DNA of 64,000 bases from Hanleya hanleyi (Eukaryota > Mollusca > Polyplacophora > Lepidopleurida > Hanleyidae): assembly GCA_036873755.1 (NCBI GenBank), contig JAVTVY010010516.1, positions 62,001 through 126,000 of the forward strand, given 5' to 3'. The notes beneath the pieces were generated by a model, which was not told the origin of the DNA, did not search any database, and was given only the letters and a program-made list of their open reading frames with translations. Shown here piece by piece: positions 12,001-23,664 of the stretch (within the stretch, counting starts at the first letter, position 1; the number at the start of each line of letters is the position of its first letter). Both the position numbers and the translations under genes were made by a program.

Positions 12001-15000
12001 AATGACGGTTCTTTTTCATACACCCCGCTGATACCACTGTCAAATACACTACTCTGGGCATCAGTGGACATCTTCCGACCATTTGACCGTCTCCCACTGT
12101 CTTTCCTCCTTGCTTCATCACCACCTGGTCCTGTTACACCAGAACCACCCATACTTCCTTTCATACCCTGTGATAAGTCTGTATGACCCCGTGTGCCCTC
12201 AGTGCGCCAGCATGACATCGAGCGATTCTGTGCGGCCCACTCAATACCCGCTCGCCCCACACCACCATGGTGATGGTGGTGGTGGTGGTGCACTACATGT
12301 TTCTCTCGATCTTCACCACCCATTCCACTGTCAAATGACAACATCGACACGTAATTATTATTGTCTTTTTTGCCCTTTCGTTGAGATTTAGATATCAACG
12401 TTCCAGGGAAAGTTGTATTTGCACCTGACGCAGGTAATTTGCGTAACGTCCTATCTGGAGATTTAGATTTGGGCGAGTGTCGCCCTGGTGACCTACTGGG
12501 TGTGTGATGTGAAGAGTTATCCCAGATACGCGAACAATGATCCTCTAATATAGATTGTGGGTTATCCTCCTCAATAGACTGCATCAACAACAACGCTGAA
12601 TTGGACGGCTTCATCATTGTCTCGTCCCGCTCTCCGTCTTCACTCTACAACACAAAGAAAATATTCAAGTTTGGAGAATCTATTTCTGAAACAAATTTAT
12701 TCCAAATAATCTCTGGTAAAACATGTATACCCCATTTCTTCTAAATTTTCAAACAGAATTTTTAGACTTAGAAGCAGAGAAAAAAAACCCCCATTTTATG
12801 TCAACTGAGGCTAACTACTATGGCATGGATCCCAAGAACTAAATAGACAGCTAGTGAAATTCGTAGAATATTAGCAGAATTTCTCTCTGCAGATGCCTGA
12901 ATTTAACTTTTGCCATCTGAATAATTACAAGAAATAGGGTACACCAAGTACATGAACAATGGCGCAAATCAGTGGCATGAACAGATTTCTTCAGGAACTA
13001 AGCACACCAATGAGAATGTTTGAATTTAAACTGACCAATGAACTGTTTCAAGACTCAGAAATTCAATGATGAACTGTGGTTTCTGAAGTTAGGTTACCTC
13101 ACACATCCGTAATGACTCCTCCATCTTTTCTTCCTGTTCTTTTTCTTTTTGGATGACTTCTAACTTCTCGATCAAGAGAGCAGCAAACTTTGGAGGATCA
13201 GTCTCAGCTATGTTGCGGTCTTTGGGAGGCCGGTCTGTTCTCTGTAACAGGAGATGAAGGGTCAAATTCAGTACAATAAGAATTAATAACCAAGTAGTAG
13301 CCCCTGTATCCACTTCTAGAGCTTCTTTAACAATTAATATATTTTCTTCCTTTGTTCTAGCTCGGTAAAATTAATATATTATCTATTTTCTGTAACCAAC
13401 ACCACAGATTTATCCAATGAAAAATTGTTCCCTTGTTTCTGGATAACTGTGACTGACTGACTTACAGGAATAAACGGTGCTGCATCCTTTCCTTCTCGAT
13501 TCTGCTGAGCTCGCCGATGAACTGCACGACGCTGGTGTTTCCACTTCTTATTTGGATAGCCGTCTCTGTAACCATCTCTGCAAATACAAATGTGGACAGT
13601 TTCAATTTTCAACTCTTCAGTTGTTTTCAACATTTCCCAATTTTTCGATAGTTATGTCACTTTTCGATAGTTTTCCCACTTTTCAGATTTCGAAATATTA
13701 GCAACACTTCCAATGTTCTTTACAGTTGAAATTTGAGGACATTGCAGAATTGTTAATTAACAAACACCCACTGCAATATAGTCTTCTTAGATCAAGTAAT
13801 TTCTTGCAAGTCAATTGTGAATAAATCACCATATCCATAGCACTGTCCATGGCGGACATTGTGGGACAGAACAAGGGGTTGGGACAGTGACTTATAGAGA
13901 GTCAGCCAAAGGGAGTTAAGCGAGTACTTACACACTGCTATCTGTCAATGAGACGGTATCATCAGTGAGAGCATCACTAGAAAGACTTTGGATTTCACTG
14001 TCGACAGCAGAGACCGGGGCGTATGATGTGTAATAAGGATGTGACGGTGACTGGCGGATTGTGTACGGCACATACCTGCAATAACAAACAACAATATCTC
14101 ACTTTATTGAAATGCAGCTTGATAATCTTGAAATCTCAAAAAGATACAAAGATTGCCTGGTGGTCAATATAGTCTGTCTTGTCTGCAGACATTTGTACAA
14201 TCTCTCACATCTACTGACCATCCTGCAGGGCTGGAAACATTGAACCTTCCGGAGACAATCTAATATTAGTATGGACAAGTCTCAGTTTCCCCTTCACCTG
14301 TCTGTGAGCAACCTCATTTTTAATCTGAACCATATTGCCAACACATAACATGTTAGAAGCGACACGTTAAAGCAGCTTAGTATGGGCAATATAAACTTTT
14401 AACTAAAAGAACAAGCTCAAAATCTGAATTATTTCGACCCCTGCCAACTGATCAATTCAAGAAGTATATCATGGACACAGGATACAGGGGGGCTAATCGA
14501 TCAATGAATTAATTGTGAATCATTTGTGAATTTGTTTGTAATGCATTGATTCTTGTTCTTGTGATTGTTCGTCCTTCTGGGCGCCATGATTGGCTTAATA
14601 AACATCTTATCTTATCTATCAGGATAAGACAGATATTGAACAGAAGAAATGCCATGGGAAAAACTGGTGTGATTTTTTTTTGGATTAAGAAGGTGATTAT
14701 TATTTTATCTTATTTTTTATTTTTTGGTTTACTGGTACCTAAATTATCAAGTATCCTGTTGAGATGTGTTTGTTCGGTCAATACATGCAAGTGTTCTAAA
14801 ACTCCATTTTCTCTGTGTCCACATTTATCTTAAATAAGTTAAAGCTAATTACCTATTTTAAATCTTAAATTGGATCATTAATTTTCCTAGTGAATACATC
14901 ATGGCTCAGGGTGGTTTAGGAGAGATAGAGTTAATGGGTGCAAGGATGGGAGACTGGTGATTACATAGAGAACAGGCTTTGTACTGAATGGTCACAACTC

Positions 15001-18000
15001 ATTGTAATGGGACAGTCAAAGTCAGCCTAACAAAAGGAATGGGAGACAATTTACTTAGGAATCCAGGCTTGCTGCCTGCCCGGCCCAGTTAACTGTCCTG
15101 GTCAGGCAGGAACAAATACCTGATCAGTCAATACCAATGAATGAACAGGGCTTCATACGTAGCTCAATTCTCAACAGCCAGTGAATTACATCAGTGTGGA
15201 ACTACAACTTTCCGGGGTTCTAGATGGACCGTTTCATCGACTCACGTTTAACAGGGGACATACTTTTTAAGTCAATAAAAATCATTTTGAACAGGGATCA
15301 AATCAAAAGGTAAGGATAGCAAAGCCATGGCATATTGAGATTTTGAATAATTTGTTTGTATATTACCTAAGTTTGTCCATTTAAACAGATTCCACTGTGA
15401 AATTACAAGTCCTATAACATTAGCATTCGCAATTCTATTAAAGTATCCTGTGATTCTACTGAATCAAAGCTACTTTGAAACCAGATCTAAGTAACAACCA
15501 ACATAGTTAATGTGGATATATTATATATGTTAGAAGAAATATTGAACTGCAATTAGAAGAGTGGGCCCACATCCCTGTAAATTGACCTATAAAAGCTGAC
15601 AATTATTTTTTTGTTTTGCTGAGAAGGGAGGGGGTCCTTGGGGGCCTCGGGTTCATACTGGTTGACCTGTGTGCACATGTAAGCCAGGTTTCAGCTTGAA
15701 TGAGCCGCAGCCATTATGGGCTGGTGGGGGTCAATACATCTAAAGCCTATGTACATACAAGTCAGCATACACATATACCTAAACATAGCCCGGGGTTATT
15801 GCAGGCTATAGTATAGTCACACACCATAGGCTGTGTGGGTTTAATAGTCCTCCTGATCAAGGGCCCAGTACTAAAGGTGCACTGCCCTTCAGCTATCTAA
15901 CTAATGGTATCTGCAGGTACATGTACAACAGTGACAGTCCCTCATTTAAATTTCTAAACCCACAAATCTATACACAATTCACCTGCTGCAGTTCACTAAA
16001 TTAATGCAAATTTCCCAGATTTATAGGCAACTTCGGTGCACGACCCCTTTTTGGAGATTCCTATAGCGGGTGCAGTTTTGAATAGAGATCGGTCAACCCA
16101 CCCATGTTGTCTCATAAAATCACAAGTTATGAAGAGGTTTACTGTGAAAAAAAAATGCTAATCCAAGACTAGTTAATAGTGAGACCAAGAGCTGTCTGAA
16201 TCATATAGTGATAATCCTTGGGACCTACAGGCTTTTATCTAATAGAGCAGACCAATAAAGATCTACGAGGAAATGTAGGCCTATTAATACCGGTACCGAT
16301 ACTGAATATCTACATAATGAAATTTGAAATTTCCCGGTGAACAATTAAAAGTAATGTCTTAATAAAAATCAGGGCCTTTAGGTGCATGGAATAAAATATA
16401 AATGCAATACAGGTGGTCAAATTTATCTATTCTTGAAGTGTATATCCACAGAATGGGCAATCCAGAAAAAAGGCTGATTAAGGCACAAAAATAAAAATTT
16501 TTAGGCCAGTCTGACTTTTTACAATCCTGTCTCAACTATGCATATCATATGTTTGCAATCCAGTTCACTGCGATATACCGGTAATCTCAAAATATTCTAA
16601 CCTAGATTTTGATGCAAGGAGAGAAGTTTACACAATTGAAGGTATAGATTTGGTGTACTTGGAAACAATACTGAACCAGAAGATGAAGGTATTTTCTGAC
16701 ATCAGTTGATATTACCACTTAACCTGGCTAACAATAAATCTTAGTATTGGATACAAACTCTTAGGTCTCACCCTATCCCATTATAGGTAAGCTTGATTCT
16801 CTAATTCATACAAGGATCCCAACTTGAATCCTCTCTCAAAGTGTTTCCAGCTTTCCGAATTTTTGGACCCAACTGCAATCAATTTATTCAAACATTGCAG
16901 ACAGGACATGTATAAAAGGATACAATGTGCAGTTGGTGTAATTAACACAGGCTATGTACACATGTAAAATTGTTGTATTGTTGAGGATAAGTAATGATAG
17001 AATACAAATACAAGAGCCTACAGCAGAGCGTAAACACCTACATCAACATGGTTAACCATCCAAAGATTCTGCATTTCTATATCCAGGTTAAAATCTATCC
17101 AGTAGATTTTATTTGTAGACTCTGGAGAGATTGGAATAGCTATTTTGGTAAATGTTTCTCAGTGACCTGGTTTATCCCTCTATAAAGATACTGGCAAGTG
17201 GCTGTTAAGGCACAAGTCCAATAGACCAGAGGACTGTCGACTACATGAATTTGATTCTCTCCGATATTAACCCACAGCATTTTTATCCTGTACAAAAATG
17301 TAGCCTTATACAACGAGATCAAGATAATTGCAGAGTGTGGTTGTTCTCTGATTCCTTTCTTGTTTCTTTGAAATTGAATAGGAATACTTCTTGATCCTAA
17401 ATTATTAATTATAACTCTGAACGAGTCAGATCAAAAGTTCTGCTCATTAAATCGGCCAATTGATTACTATTTGAAGATGTATTCACCATACAGCCTCCTG
17501 GTTATCAAATTATCAACAGCGCGCTTTCATTATTCTGCCTTGAAAAACATCAAAAACAGACATCGATTTCCATCTCTACCTGAAACAAACATCAAACAAA
17601 AACCGTTCTTTGAGCCCTTTGATTTGCTCAAGCCTTTGTTCTGTCTGTAGGAAGCAGGTCTATTTCTTGGCCCAGTCTCTGTGTACATTGACTGATAGCA
17701 GGCTAGGGTTCAGTGTGGATGGATACAACACTGGTCGGCCAGCGGCCTGTCATCAGAATTCAACCCTCTCGGAATAACCAAGGGATCCATTTAACCCTTA
17801 ATAAAACCCTCCTTTGTATTTCTCTGCTAATGTTCTTTTTCGCCCCTCTCCAAATCTTGCATATATGTGACATAACCCAACAGACTAATTGTGCCAGGCC
17901 AGCTCCCCTGTAGCCCTGTGCCCAGTTTGTCCTTTCAAGAAGTATTCCTTTGATCTGGCCTATTCTCACAGACTCTGTCCCACAGCCCCACTGACAGATC

Positions 18001-19996
18001 AGCTACAGCATGCAGTTAATAATTGAATATTAACTACACTACAAGCCTATCCATTTCTTTTGATCTTCTTTTATGTGATTGAAACTAAAGCTAGGCATGG
18101 ACAACACAGGGCGGGCATGGCTGGGGCCTTTTGTAACAGGGATACACTGACTTTGTATAGTTCAATTTACATGTATGCATAAATAATATCATCTACCTGC
18201 CGACTACGTTCTAGCTCTTTTATCCACACTAACTAAATAAAATATGAGGAAAACTCTGGGCTTTCAACAAATAATAAAAGGTGTACTTTGACCAAGTACA
18301 GCAGTGTTCTCAATTTCTCAGGATCACCATTCAGAATTCAATTGATTCCAAGTAGCACAAAGACATTTGCACCTGAAACTGGAGGTGTATTCTGAATCCC
18401 TAATTAAGCCAAGTTTGCAACCATTTTTTGATTACATTTTACAGGGAATAAATGGGGATTTCCGGTTAAAGTTATGACTGGTTAAAAAGGGAAAGGAGCG
18501 GATGATGAATAGCATAAAAAATATTGCTGGAGCCAGATTTTTGTCATAAAAAAAGGGTGATAAGCTTAAACCTAGAAGTTGTTTTGGAAGTTTATACACG
18601 TTAATATCAGAGCTTTTTACCACTCGCCCAGAATGCCAAATTTCACCTGCAATAGAACGTAAAATTATGATTTTACATGTTCTATCTTTCCCAAAACCAT
18701 CTGAGCTTTTAATTCATGAATGCTCAAAAAACTATTATGGTTACAATATGGTAGCCAATCACTTTTCACTTATTTCTTCAGGGTTTCAGCTCCTACAATA
18801 CAAATATGACAGCAAATATAACATTTCGGCCTTCTGAAACAATGACTGTATATAGCCTCCCAATGATCCAACTTTCCTGGTTGCATTTAATTATTACATA
18901 ATACATAAAGCTTATAAAAGGCTGCAGCAACTCTCAGCAAAGAACAGATCTGATCGAAGGATATACCAGCATTTTGTTTCAAGCAGACCTAACCAGGATT
19001 TCCTTCTGTACTGTATTTTGAAGCGGAGTTCACTCACCCTGCTATTGTCTCTGTTCTCCTAGCACCTTTACTTTCAGGTTGTGTGAAAGACGTAAATCGA
19101 CTGGAAGGGGGTCCCATTAATGACGAGGCCTCAAAACTTTGTGAAGGCATTTCCTGGTCCTCCATAAGGGTTGGCAATGGCCCGGAGAGAGGCCGCACAC
19201 TGTTCGAGCCACTAGAGGTCTCACTACTTTTGCCCGCCCGTTCCACATATTGCACATAGAAATCGGAGTTTAGGAAGGAGCGATAAGGTGTTTTTTTCAT
19301 GTACTCCTCAACCTCCGACTGGGCATCATTGAAAATAGACTGGGGCAATCGTTTTCTATCTATCTGGTCTGATATAGCCCTTCGTGTCCGAACAGAAATA
19401 CATGATAATGAGTCTCCTCGGATAAATTTTTTATGAATCACTTTTATGAGATGGTTTATTTTCACAGTCTCCGAAGGATGCTGTTTCTTCAGACCCTGAC
19501 AGGCGAAAAAGAAATCCAGTGTGTTTTTCCCTCCCCCTTCCTGTTCGAGAAATTTACTGAACAACTGTACACCATCACTGTCCTCCAAAAGGTGGTGTAG
19601 TCCCGACGCCCATTTCAAACATGGTGGCGTACTGTTCTCTGTAAATGGTGGTGAGTTGGCAGCACTCCCTTCAGGCTCAAAACCCAAAGGGGCGTTCTCA
19701 TCATCACACTTGTCCAGTCCTTGTACAGAGCAGCTGAGAGAACCACCCGTACACGTCTTGTCCAGATTGGAACGTCGTGGTGTTGCCGACTGGCTGATTT
19801 CGCCATTCTGTGACCCTCCGCTTTTTCCGGAGGAGTGGCTCTTCATAGACATGTGACTTTTCTGCGAGCCACTGCTGTGCGTAGATTGCTGCTCATTTTC
19901 CTCCCCTGGCACGGGTGGCCTGGGGGCATTCTCTGTGAAATTGTTGCCCCCTAAGTCACTCAGGTACTCAAACACCTTATTACTACTTTGAGACAT
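8900..19996 (-). CDS. axin: Axin, Wnt/beta-catenin destruction-complex scaffold (10 coding exons)
   Basis: Axin brings beta-catenin, APC, GSK3 and CK1 together in the cytoplasm so that beta-catenin is phosphorylated and degraded. I join exons 19996-19038, 14075-13932, 13577-13466, 13241-13098, 12644-11965, 11661-11509, 11154-10918, 10263-10105, 9560-9330 and 9026-8900. Every junction has GT/AG and matching phase, giving about 981 residues, slightly longer than vertebrate Axins. In order: a tankyrase-binding RPPVPGEE near residue 26; an RGS domain (about residues 125-250) that binds APC; a GSK3-binding amphipathic helix ([16 protein letters not shown]); a beta-catenin-binding [10 protein letters not shown] segment; a [11 protein letters not shown] helix; and a C-terminal DIX domain for head-to-tail polymerisation. 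The gene is intact. Intron 1 is about 5 kb. The identity is secure from domain order; the exact use of the 10105-10263 exon is less certain. Confidence 0.95.
9073..9134. repeat. Short inverted repeat in the last Axin intron
   Basis: GGGGAGACAACT at about 9075 recurs inverted as AGTTGTCTCCCC at about 9122, making a 12-bp stem with a loop near 35 nt. It probably marks a small MITE remnant. Confidence 0.5.
9330..9560 (-). CDS. axin: Axin coding exon 9: N-terminal half of the DIX domain
   Basis: 231 nt, acceptor TATTTTACAG|G, donor TACAG|GTATG. It encodes a Ser/Gln linker and then [20 protein letters not shown] with [16 protein letters not shown], the first strands and helix of the DIX fold. The intron splits the NYR-YYF signature. 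Confidence 0.93.
9645..10025. repeat. About 65-bp tandem repeat, six copies, in an Axin intron
   Basis: The units read approximately GCTAGCCAATGAAATAGCGAATAAGCCAATCTTC..TCATTTTACTTTCAGG, with 10-20% divergence. The array fills the intron between coding exons 8 and 9. On the plus strand each unit contains a 3'-splice-like TTTTACTTTCAGG, which is antisense to Axin. Confidence 0.85.
10105..10263 (-). CDS. axin: Probable Axin coding exon 8, possibly a cassette exon
   Basis: 159 nt (53 codons) with phase 2 in and out, so inclusion or skipping keeps the frame. The donor TCAGA|GTATGT is good; the acceptor CATGACCAG has a weak pyrimidine tract. The reading ([19 protein letters not shown]...) is Ser/Pro-rich, like an Axin linker. 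The opposite strand is also open ([12 protein letters not shown]...), so the assignment rests on splice phase and position. Confidence 0.55.
10307..10410. repeat. About 35-bp tandem repeat, three copies
   Basis: ATTCACAGAATACCCTGTG followed by TTAATGACT is repeated three times with little divergence, immediately upstream (in Axin sense) of the proposed exon 8. Confidence 0.85.
10468..10705. repeat. About 120-bp direct duplication
   Basis: A segment starting TTGACAAAACTGATCCAAAA and ending in GGGTGAT(G/C)AAATT occurs twice, about 120 bp apart, inside the intron between exons 7 and 8. Confidence 0.75.
10918..11154 (-). CDS. axin: Axin coding exon 7
   Basis: 237 nt, acceptor TTATTTCAG|GTGTTC, donor CCAA|GTAAGT. 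It ends with [21 protein letters not shown], matching the conserved TQLEEARRRLEEE helix that precedes the DIX domain in animal Axins. Confidence 0.9.
11509..11661 (-). CDS. axin: Axin coding exon 6
   Basis: 153 nt, phase 2 to 2, acceptor TGTTTGCAG|AGTTC, donor CTGG|GTATGT. It encodes a short WML-containing segment and then a Ser-rich linker ([18 protein letters not shown]). The exon keeps the frame between its neighbours. Confidence 0.82.
11965..12644 (-). CDS. axin: Axin coding exon 5: beta-catenin-binding region and linker
   Basis: 680 nt, acceptor GTTGTAG|AGTGAA, donor GAAAA|GTAAGT. It encodes [12 protein letters not shown], the helix that binds the beta-catenin armadillo groove, then a Ser/Pro/Arg stretch of likely phosphosites and a low-complexity linker with an uninterrupted run of eight histidines. 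The linker is expected to be disordered. Confidence 0.9.
13098..13241 (-). CDS. axin: Axin coding exon 4: GSK3-binding helix
   Basis: 144 nt, phase 0 in and out. It contains [20 protein letters not shown], the amphipathic helix that docks on GSK3, followed by a Glu/Lys-rich coiled segment. Acceptor CTGTTACAG and donor GAG|GTAACC. Confidence 0.9.
13466..13577 (-). CDS. axin: Axin coding exon 3
   Basis: 112 nt, acceptor TTGCAG|AGATGG, donor CCT|GTAAGT. It encodes a basic segment ([17 protein letters not shown]) equivalent to the DG...YRKHRRRE stretch between RGS and the GSK3 site in other Axins. Confidence 0.88.
13932..14075 (-). CDS. axin: Axin coding exon 2
   Basis: 144 nt, acceptor TTGCAG|GTATG, donor GTGT|GTAAGT, phase 2 in and 2 out. 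It encodes a Ser/Asp-rich linker with [18 protein letters not shown], the acidic Ser-rich stretch seen after the RGS domain in Axins. Confidence 0.88.
14076..19037 (-). other. axin: Axin intron 1 (about 5 kb), no gene seen
   Basis: Bounded by the donor at 19037 and the acceptor at 14076. I see no conserved coding segment on either strand. Open frames of 60-95 codons are unsupported. Confidence 0.7.
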
Positions 19997-20127
19997 CCTT
20001 CATCCACCCAGGGACATTGTATCGTGAATGCTCCAGTGTCCGTCACTCCATACTTGTTCTCTTCTGTCGATTGGTACGAAATGTCAACTATGGATGCCGG
20101 GTGGAAATTCCACTCCAAATTAACCTT
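19038..20127 (-). CDS. axin: Axin first coding exon: 5' UTR end, tankyrase motif and RGS domain
   Basis: Coding starts at the ATG at 19996 and runs to the donor (AGG|GTGAGT) at 19038. The tankyrase peptide RPPVPGEE is followed by a Ser/Gly-rich linker, then the complete RGS domain beginning [20 protein letters not shown]. Upstream of the ATG there is an excellent 3' splice site (TTTCTCTCATTTCAG|AAGG) at 20127/20128. This exon therefore carries about 131 nt of 5' UTR, and at least one non-coding exon lies upstream. Confidence 0.9.
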
Positions 20128-23058
20128 CTGAAATGAGAGAAAGAATAATAAATTATATAAATCACCAAATTAGATGCGGTATTATACAATCCAAATTTCA
20201 GCCTGTTTGAATATTTAGACGGTACACAAAAATTCAAGGTTGTTGTTAAGTTCCATGGAATGATTATATAACCATTAAGGACAGGGTATTTCATTCGAAA
20301 ACTGTGTAATGAGCCTATATACAATGTACAGAAGACCATGAGGTATAATAGAGCCTGTACAAATAGCTGGTGAAACATCAAAATTGTGTCACACTTATAT
20401 GGATATGAAAAAAGACTGAACAAAGCAGTATTATATGCACTACAAACTAGGTTTGATGGATCGAAAATAATAAAATGACGAGATGCAACTTATCTTGAAA
20501 TCAATCAAATTACCCTTAAATAATTCCCCATATGTCGCAATCGTAACGTTTGTATACCACCTCACTTTTTACCCAAATTTGTGTTACCTCTTACAGAAAC
20601 ATAGACAACAACTGTGTTGAGGGATTCCCCATAAGCATGTACATATGCACTGTAAAGAATTTCCCTAACATAAATAAGGTCAATGGTGGCTTGTCAGAAC
20701 ACATCTATCGTATATTTAGCACCCCATTTGGTTCTCCCCCTAAACACTGAATTCTTACTCAGCAATGAACCTGTGCAGAGTTTAACAAGAGGAATCTTGT
20801 AGCACGCATTATCATGGCTGAGCTGGGGAGGAAGGCCAGAGGGAAGACTGTGGAATGCCAAGCTCTCGGCCGGCTACCATAACGACTCTATAACTACTCC
20901 TGTTAGCCGTTATTTTTGTCCCAAGCCCACAATAATGGGCTAGCCCCGGTGCAAATAGATCTATCTTCCATCCATCCAAAGGACGTCATCAACTACTGCT
21001 AGTGACAGACATCACAATGTGAAACAGGTTCTGAGAAAAGGTGCAAGCTGTTAACAAACTGACTCCTTTTGTCTCTATTTATAAAACTCGCACGGACTTC
21101 AAACGTCTGTCCTGACTTGGAGGACACGTTCCCACCTGGATACCTCTCGCCATGGCTACTTTAACGAGAAAATAGAGACAGAAAATAATGACTAAATATA
21201 GGTAGGGATCAATCCAAACAAGGATGACTACCACATTAACTACTACAGTAGATTCACTTTCATCTTCCTCAATGTGTTTAGGTTTATAAAATTTCTGCAG
21301 AAATCTTAACAGCACCCAAGTCACCAGTTAGTAGTTACCATCTCTCAAGTCTTAGGTCCAAGTGAAGTAGCTTAACACTTGACTGGTTTCATCATTCCCT
21401 GTACTTCTAACTTATGACTTAGACTAAGGGTATCTTAATTATCTACCTCCCTGCTGAATATCAAGTACCGGTAACTATGATCCTCGGCCAATAAACCGCC
21501 CAGTTTACATAAATATACATGTATCATGTATATAACTGAAATCAGTCTCATCCCTGCCAATATACGTTGTTTTGAACTCTATTGCTTCCATGTGCATCTA
21601 AAAGATAAGTTCAGAGACCCAGCATATTTTATATATGTGCAGAAGTATACAGATGACTGGTCATTAAATCTCTATGTAGAAGACATCAAAGAGTGAGACA
21701 GGACTGATCAGTGAAATGTTAGTCTTTGTTAATAGCTTTACCATTTATACACTAATATCATCAGAGCTCATTTACAACAGCCCTTACACACCAACTGTTC
21801 CCTCACATCTATGACCTCAATATTGCACGCCATCCTTTGATCTTAAATAACTTTTGCCAAATAAGAAATTAGAAGACTGGAACAGAAAAAATCTGAAAGA
21901 CTTTCCCATTATTGTATTATTTGACACATGAAGAGTGAAAGGACTCTAAAAAGTATTATCTGTCTGAGAGGGGAGCGAAAAATTCAACATGAATAGAAGA
22001 GGGATAATTAATGGTGAATAGGGAGTTTTGACAACTTCTCAGCATTTTCAGCAGCATTTGTCGATCTATACCCCCAGCCTTTGATCAGTTTGAAGCTATT
22101 GTGTCGCCAATTCTAAAGGGAGGTCAACAATGAGGGGGGAATATCATCTTCCAACTTTGATGATGCCAGTGATGTGCGATGAAAACTCTTTCCAATTATT
22201 GGTACCTTTCAGCGTATCTAAGCCCCAAGAACAATGTAACCCAAAAAGTGAAACATGTCGCATTTAATACATATTCTAATTTCATTATTTAATTATTTCT
22301 TTCGCCTTTGTAGACACGCATTTGTAAACCTGCATCAAACCATCAAATATTTCTCCTAGTTGTGACAAAAGTGTAACATGCGCCTTTCAAGTCTTTGCTT
22401 TGAAGTGGAAAGCCTTTACCAGCACAATAAGAACTTTGAAGCATTCTGACATATCTATGTACCTTTGAAATATTGCATAAAAGGAGAAGACACAAAAGTA
22501 TCAAAAAATTCCTATACTATCTCTCAGACATGTGTTAACTAAACGATTGACGATCATATTTCCTCAGGCTGTTGACTGCCAATTTTTGCATATCTCGCTG
22601 AATAAAAAAAATCAGCATATCAGTTATTTTTATACCAGCATGTTTGTTTGAAGTTGTTACAGTTTGATAATTTCATAGCTTATTGACACCTCTCTGCTTT
22701 ACGATGGCTGCTTTTCGTTTTCAAGCACCAGTGAACATGTACAGTAAGATCAGTCACCCTTCAGGTATCAAAGTAACCCGGCACTGTAATTGGGGCCACT
22801 ATCAAGGTAGTAATTGGGTCTGAACGACATGCCCCTTTACAATTACAAAGTTTCAAAAACAACCAAAACTTGAGGCAGATGAACCCTACTTAATTCAGCT
22901 TCAATTCACACCTGTGTGTTCATCAAAGGTGTTTGAATTCTTCTCGATACATGAAACCTGATGATAATCCTAGATATGCCATGTTCTGCAACTTTGGACT
23001 CCCATTGGTCGATGATGTAAAGTATTTGTACAATTGACCAATCGGAGTAAGAGAATTC
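20128..23058. other. Intron or upstream region of Axin, no gene seen
   Basis: The strong splice acceptor at 20127/20128 implies that this region is intronic in the Axin transcript. I could not identify the upstream non-coding exon. No coding exon is recognisable. Confidence 0.55.
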
Positions 23059-23658
23059 AAGGGCGTCGCTACCCATGGTGCGTGTGGTGCGAACGCACCC
23101 CCCTTTTTGCTCGTAGATTGAAAATATGAAAATTATGTAAGATATAAAACCCTAGTTTAGCATTAAAATATGCTAAAATGCAGGAAATAAAGCGTAAAAA
23201 TTCGAAATTTTCAGACGGAGGCATCCCCCGGACCCTCCTAAAAACGCGCGCCCTTGGTGCGCATTCCTGGGATGGTGAGAAATGGGAAATCAAGGCCAGA
23301 TGGGGGGGGGGGGGGCGTAAAGGTCATCGTTTTTTTATGTATTAAATATAACTAAAAAATCAAATGGATTCAGGCAGGAGGTGTGATTTTTTTTCAACAT
23401 CGATGTGTGCTAATGAATGCAAAACAAACGTGAAAATAGAACCATAAATCTGCATACATTATTTTCAGATTTATTTCCGGGGAAATGCTTAAAACGCCTC
23501 TCCGCCGATCTAGGACCCCGGAGTTTCCGGGGCATAGGCGGCCCCTGGGCCCTCGCCTGTTGGACTGTGACAGTCGATCCACCATACTTTCGCTGGTTTC
23601 ATTCTTGGAAATTTCAAACATTCGCCCCCCCCCTTTTAAAATCCTAGTGACGCCCCTG
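23059..23658. mobile_element. MITE-like DNA element with GGGCGTC(A/G)CTA ends and GAATTC duplication
   Basis: The left end AAGGGCGTCGCTACC and the right end CCTAGTGACGCCCCTG form short imperfect inverted repeats. GAATTC lies immediately outside both ends (23053-23058 and 23659-23664), consistent with a 6-bp target duplication. The 600-bp interior is GC-rich at both ends and non-coding. The open frames at 23394-23705 are artefacts. Confidence 0.75.
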
Positions 23659-23664
23659 GAATTC

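Noticed and set aside
12083..12391. Plus-strand frame opposite Axin exon 5
   Set aside because: Shadow of the Axin coding strand; splice sites and protein similarity are all on the minus strand.
19521..19856. Plus-strand frame opposite the Axin RGS exon
   Set aside because: Antisense shadow of a long, clearly coding exon.
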